Part shown: positions 6,348-7,451 of the stretch, one piece after another
How positions within the stretch are numbered: the stretch's first letter is position 1
How the letters are laid out: the number at the start of each line of letters is the position of its first letter
NCBI GenBank assembly: GCA_946479055.1
Contig: CAMLEX010000231.1
Location: forward strand, 1-7,451
DNA length: 7,451 nt
Direction of reading: 5' to 3'
From: an uncultured Bacteroidota bacterium
GTDB lineage: Bacteria; Bacteroidota; Bacteroidia; Chitinophagales; Chitinophagaceae
Made by a program: the position numbers and the translations under genes
The notes under the pieces: model-generated
What the model was told of the DNA's origin: nothing
The model's database searches: none
What the model saw: only the letters and a program-made list of their open reading frames with translations

Positions 6348-7451
6348 TTATTTATTAACCGGGATCGGTGCCCAATAATAAGTATGGGCCGCATCGCTTG
6401 GTTGGTTTATCAGGAGCACTTCCCCCGCATCCCGGCTTGCATTCGCTTTTTGCACGGATTCCGTTCTCACCAGATCAAACCACCTTATACCGCACTCTGC
6501 TGTAAATTCCCATCCCCTTTCCGCTATTACGGAATCTCTGAAAGCTGTTTGAGATAACCCGGTCTGCAAAGCAGGCACACCAGCTCTTTGCCTAACCTGG
6601 TTGATAGCATCGTAAGCACTGGCATCAACACCTGATGACATTGCTTTTGCTTCCGCATAAGTTAATAGCACTTCAGGGTACCGAATGATGAACGTAGTGG
6701 CGCTGCCCCACCAGTCATTGGCCTTATGCGTTGCCCAATCATAGCTATGGTCGTCACGGTATTTCAGGAAATATGGATGTTTTTGTAATGTATTTTGCCA
6801 GGTAACTACATTATTAGGATCGTTCTTTACATAATAAGCTGTTTGGTAGGTAGCATTCTTCCTGGCCCCTGCGGGATACTTGCTATAGAATGAAATTTCA
6901 CCATAGCCATCATCCCATCCGCCTTCTTCGTAATCTGGCGAGAAGGTATTAGGTCCCATCATGTTGCCGTTTTCCCAACTCCATACCGGAATATCATTAT
7001 TATAATAACAGGCAAACACCGCCTCTTTATTTAACTTGTTCCCTATTTTCCAGATATCAGCAAAATCCGTAACCAGATCATATCCCCAGGTAGCTTTTCC
7101 ATCTATCACTTCTTTTGCTTTGGCTGCCGCAAGGGCGTATTTGTCTGTCTGTTTCAACGGCCATCCGGCCATGGTGAGATACACATTGGCCAACAGCGCC
7201 TTTGCAGAACCTTTGGTGGCCAGGATATCGATGCTGTTCTGCCTGGATTTTCCGCTCCAATGATCAGGAAGCATTGTCTCTGCTTTCTGCAGATCTCCTA
7301 CAATCAAATTATAGAGATCTCCTGCCGTTGCATTGGGCCGGTCCGCTTCAGTCAATGCTTTGGTTGGCATGGGCACTTCTCCCCAGGTCCTTGTCAGAAA
7401 GAAATAACTGATAGCCCGCATAAAGTAAGCATAGCCGGCAGCGTTATTTCG
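6348..7451 (-). CDS. SusD/RagB-family outer-membrane glycan-binding lipoprotein (5' end off window)
   Basis: The frame is open to the right edge: the ten codons before an internal Met at 7421 read RNNAAGYAYF and continue into MRAISYFFLTRTWGEVPMPT. That Met is therefore not the start, and the window holds the C-terminal 367 residues of a protein usually 500-600 long. SusD marks are the YFFLTRTWGEVP segment, the TPR-like helices with DLYNLIVGDLQKAE and GSAKALLANVYLTMAGWP, the FIIRYPEVLLTYAEAKA helix, INQVRQRAGVPAL, then RWFDLVRTESV and the terminal YYWAPIPVNK. The lipobox would be off window. The protein should cap the SusC TonB-dependent transporter, normally encoded just upstream, and bind the target glycan at the cell surface. 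It is the upstream-most gene in view of the minus-strand locus and ends with TAA followed by a hairpin. Ligand specificity cannot be read from this fragment. Confidence 0.95.
   Translation of the reverse strand, partial: RNNAAGYAYFMRAISYFFLTRTWGEVPMPTKALTEADRPNATAGDLYNLIVGDLQKAETMLPDHWSGKSRQNSIDILATKGSAKALLANVYLTMAGWPLKQTDKYALAAAKAKEVIDGKATWGYDLVTDFADIWKIGNKLNKEAVFACYYNNDIPVWSWENGNMMGPNTFSPDYEEGGWDDGYGEISFYSKYPAGARKNATYQTAYYVKNDPNNVVTWQNTLQKHPYFLKYRDDHSYDWATHKANDWWGSATTFIIRYPEVLLTYAEAKAMSSGVDASAYDAINQVRQRAGVPALQTGLSQTAFRDSVIAERGWEFTAECGIRWFDLVRTESVQKANASRDAGEVLLINQPSDAAHTYYWAPIPVNK

Noticed and set aside
7419..7421. ATG at 7421 as the start of the SusD-like gene
   Set aside because: The frame is open upstream to the window edge and the upstream residues continue the SusD helix, so this Met is internal.

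Overview
The window looks like part of a Bacteroidota polysaccharide-utilisation locus (PUL). The evidence is a SusD/RagB-family glycan-binding lipoprotein, secreted GH29 and GH97 glycosidases, near-absence of Shine-Dalgarno sequences, and one TAnnTTTG-type -7 box. Moderate GC and the gene style suggest an environmental lineage such as Chitinophagales or Sphingobacteriales, but that placement is inference. The sequence begins inside one gene and ends inside another.

Layout, right to left (most genes are on the minus strand): a SusD-like gene entering from the right edge (7451-6348); a terminator-like hairpin (6291-6318); a GH29 alpha-L-fucosidase-family gene (6167-4530); a strong hairpin shared with the convergent gene (4494-4523); an AraC-family regulator on the plus strand (3339-4220), followed by a doubtful small ORF (4220-4399); a divergent intergenic region with a candidate promoter and direct repeats (3202-3338); a broken FucP-type fucose permease (about 3201-3010) joined to an orphan C-terminal tail; an aldo/keto reductase of the L-fucose/L-galactose dehydrogenase type (2915-1863); and a GH97 glycosidase running off the left edge (1806-1). 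The GH97 has the retaining, alpha-galactosidase-type active site.

Working model (inference): SusD and an off-window SusC bind and import a fucose- and galactose-bearing glycan. GH29 and GH97 remove terminal alpha-L-fucosyl and alpha-galactosyl-type residues. The sugar is oxidised in the cytoplasm by the aldo/keto reductase, which begins the non-phosphorylative L-fucose route. The AraC protein probably senses a sugar or metabolite and controls the divergent operon. The operon's permease gene is reduced to its N-terminus, so sugar entry would need another transporter.

No tRNA, rRNA, CRISPR array, insertion sequence or phage feature was seen. I see no clear new defence or mobile system. The least ordinary spots are the fucP deletion scar, the regulator/operon intergenic region, and the small ORF touching the regulator's stop codon.
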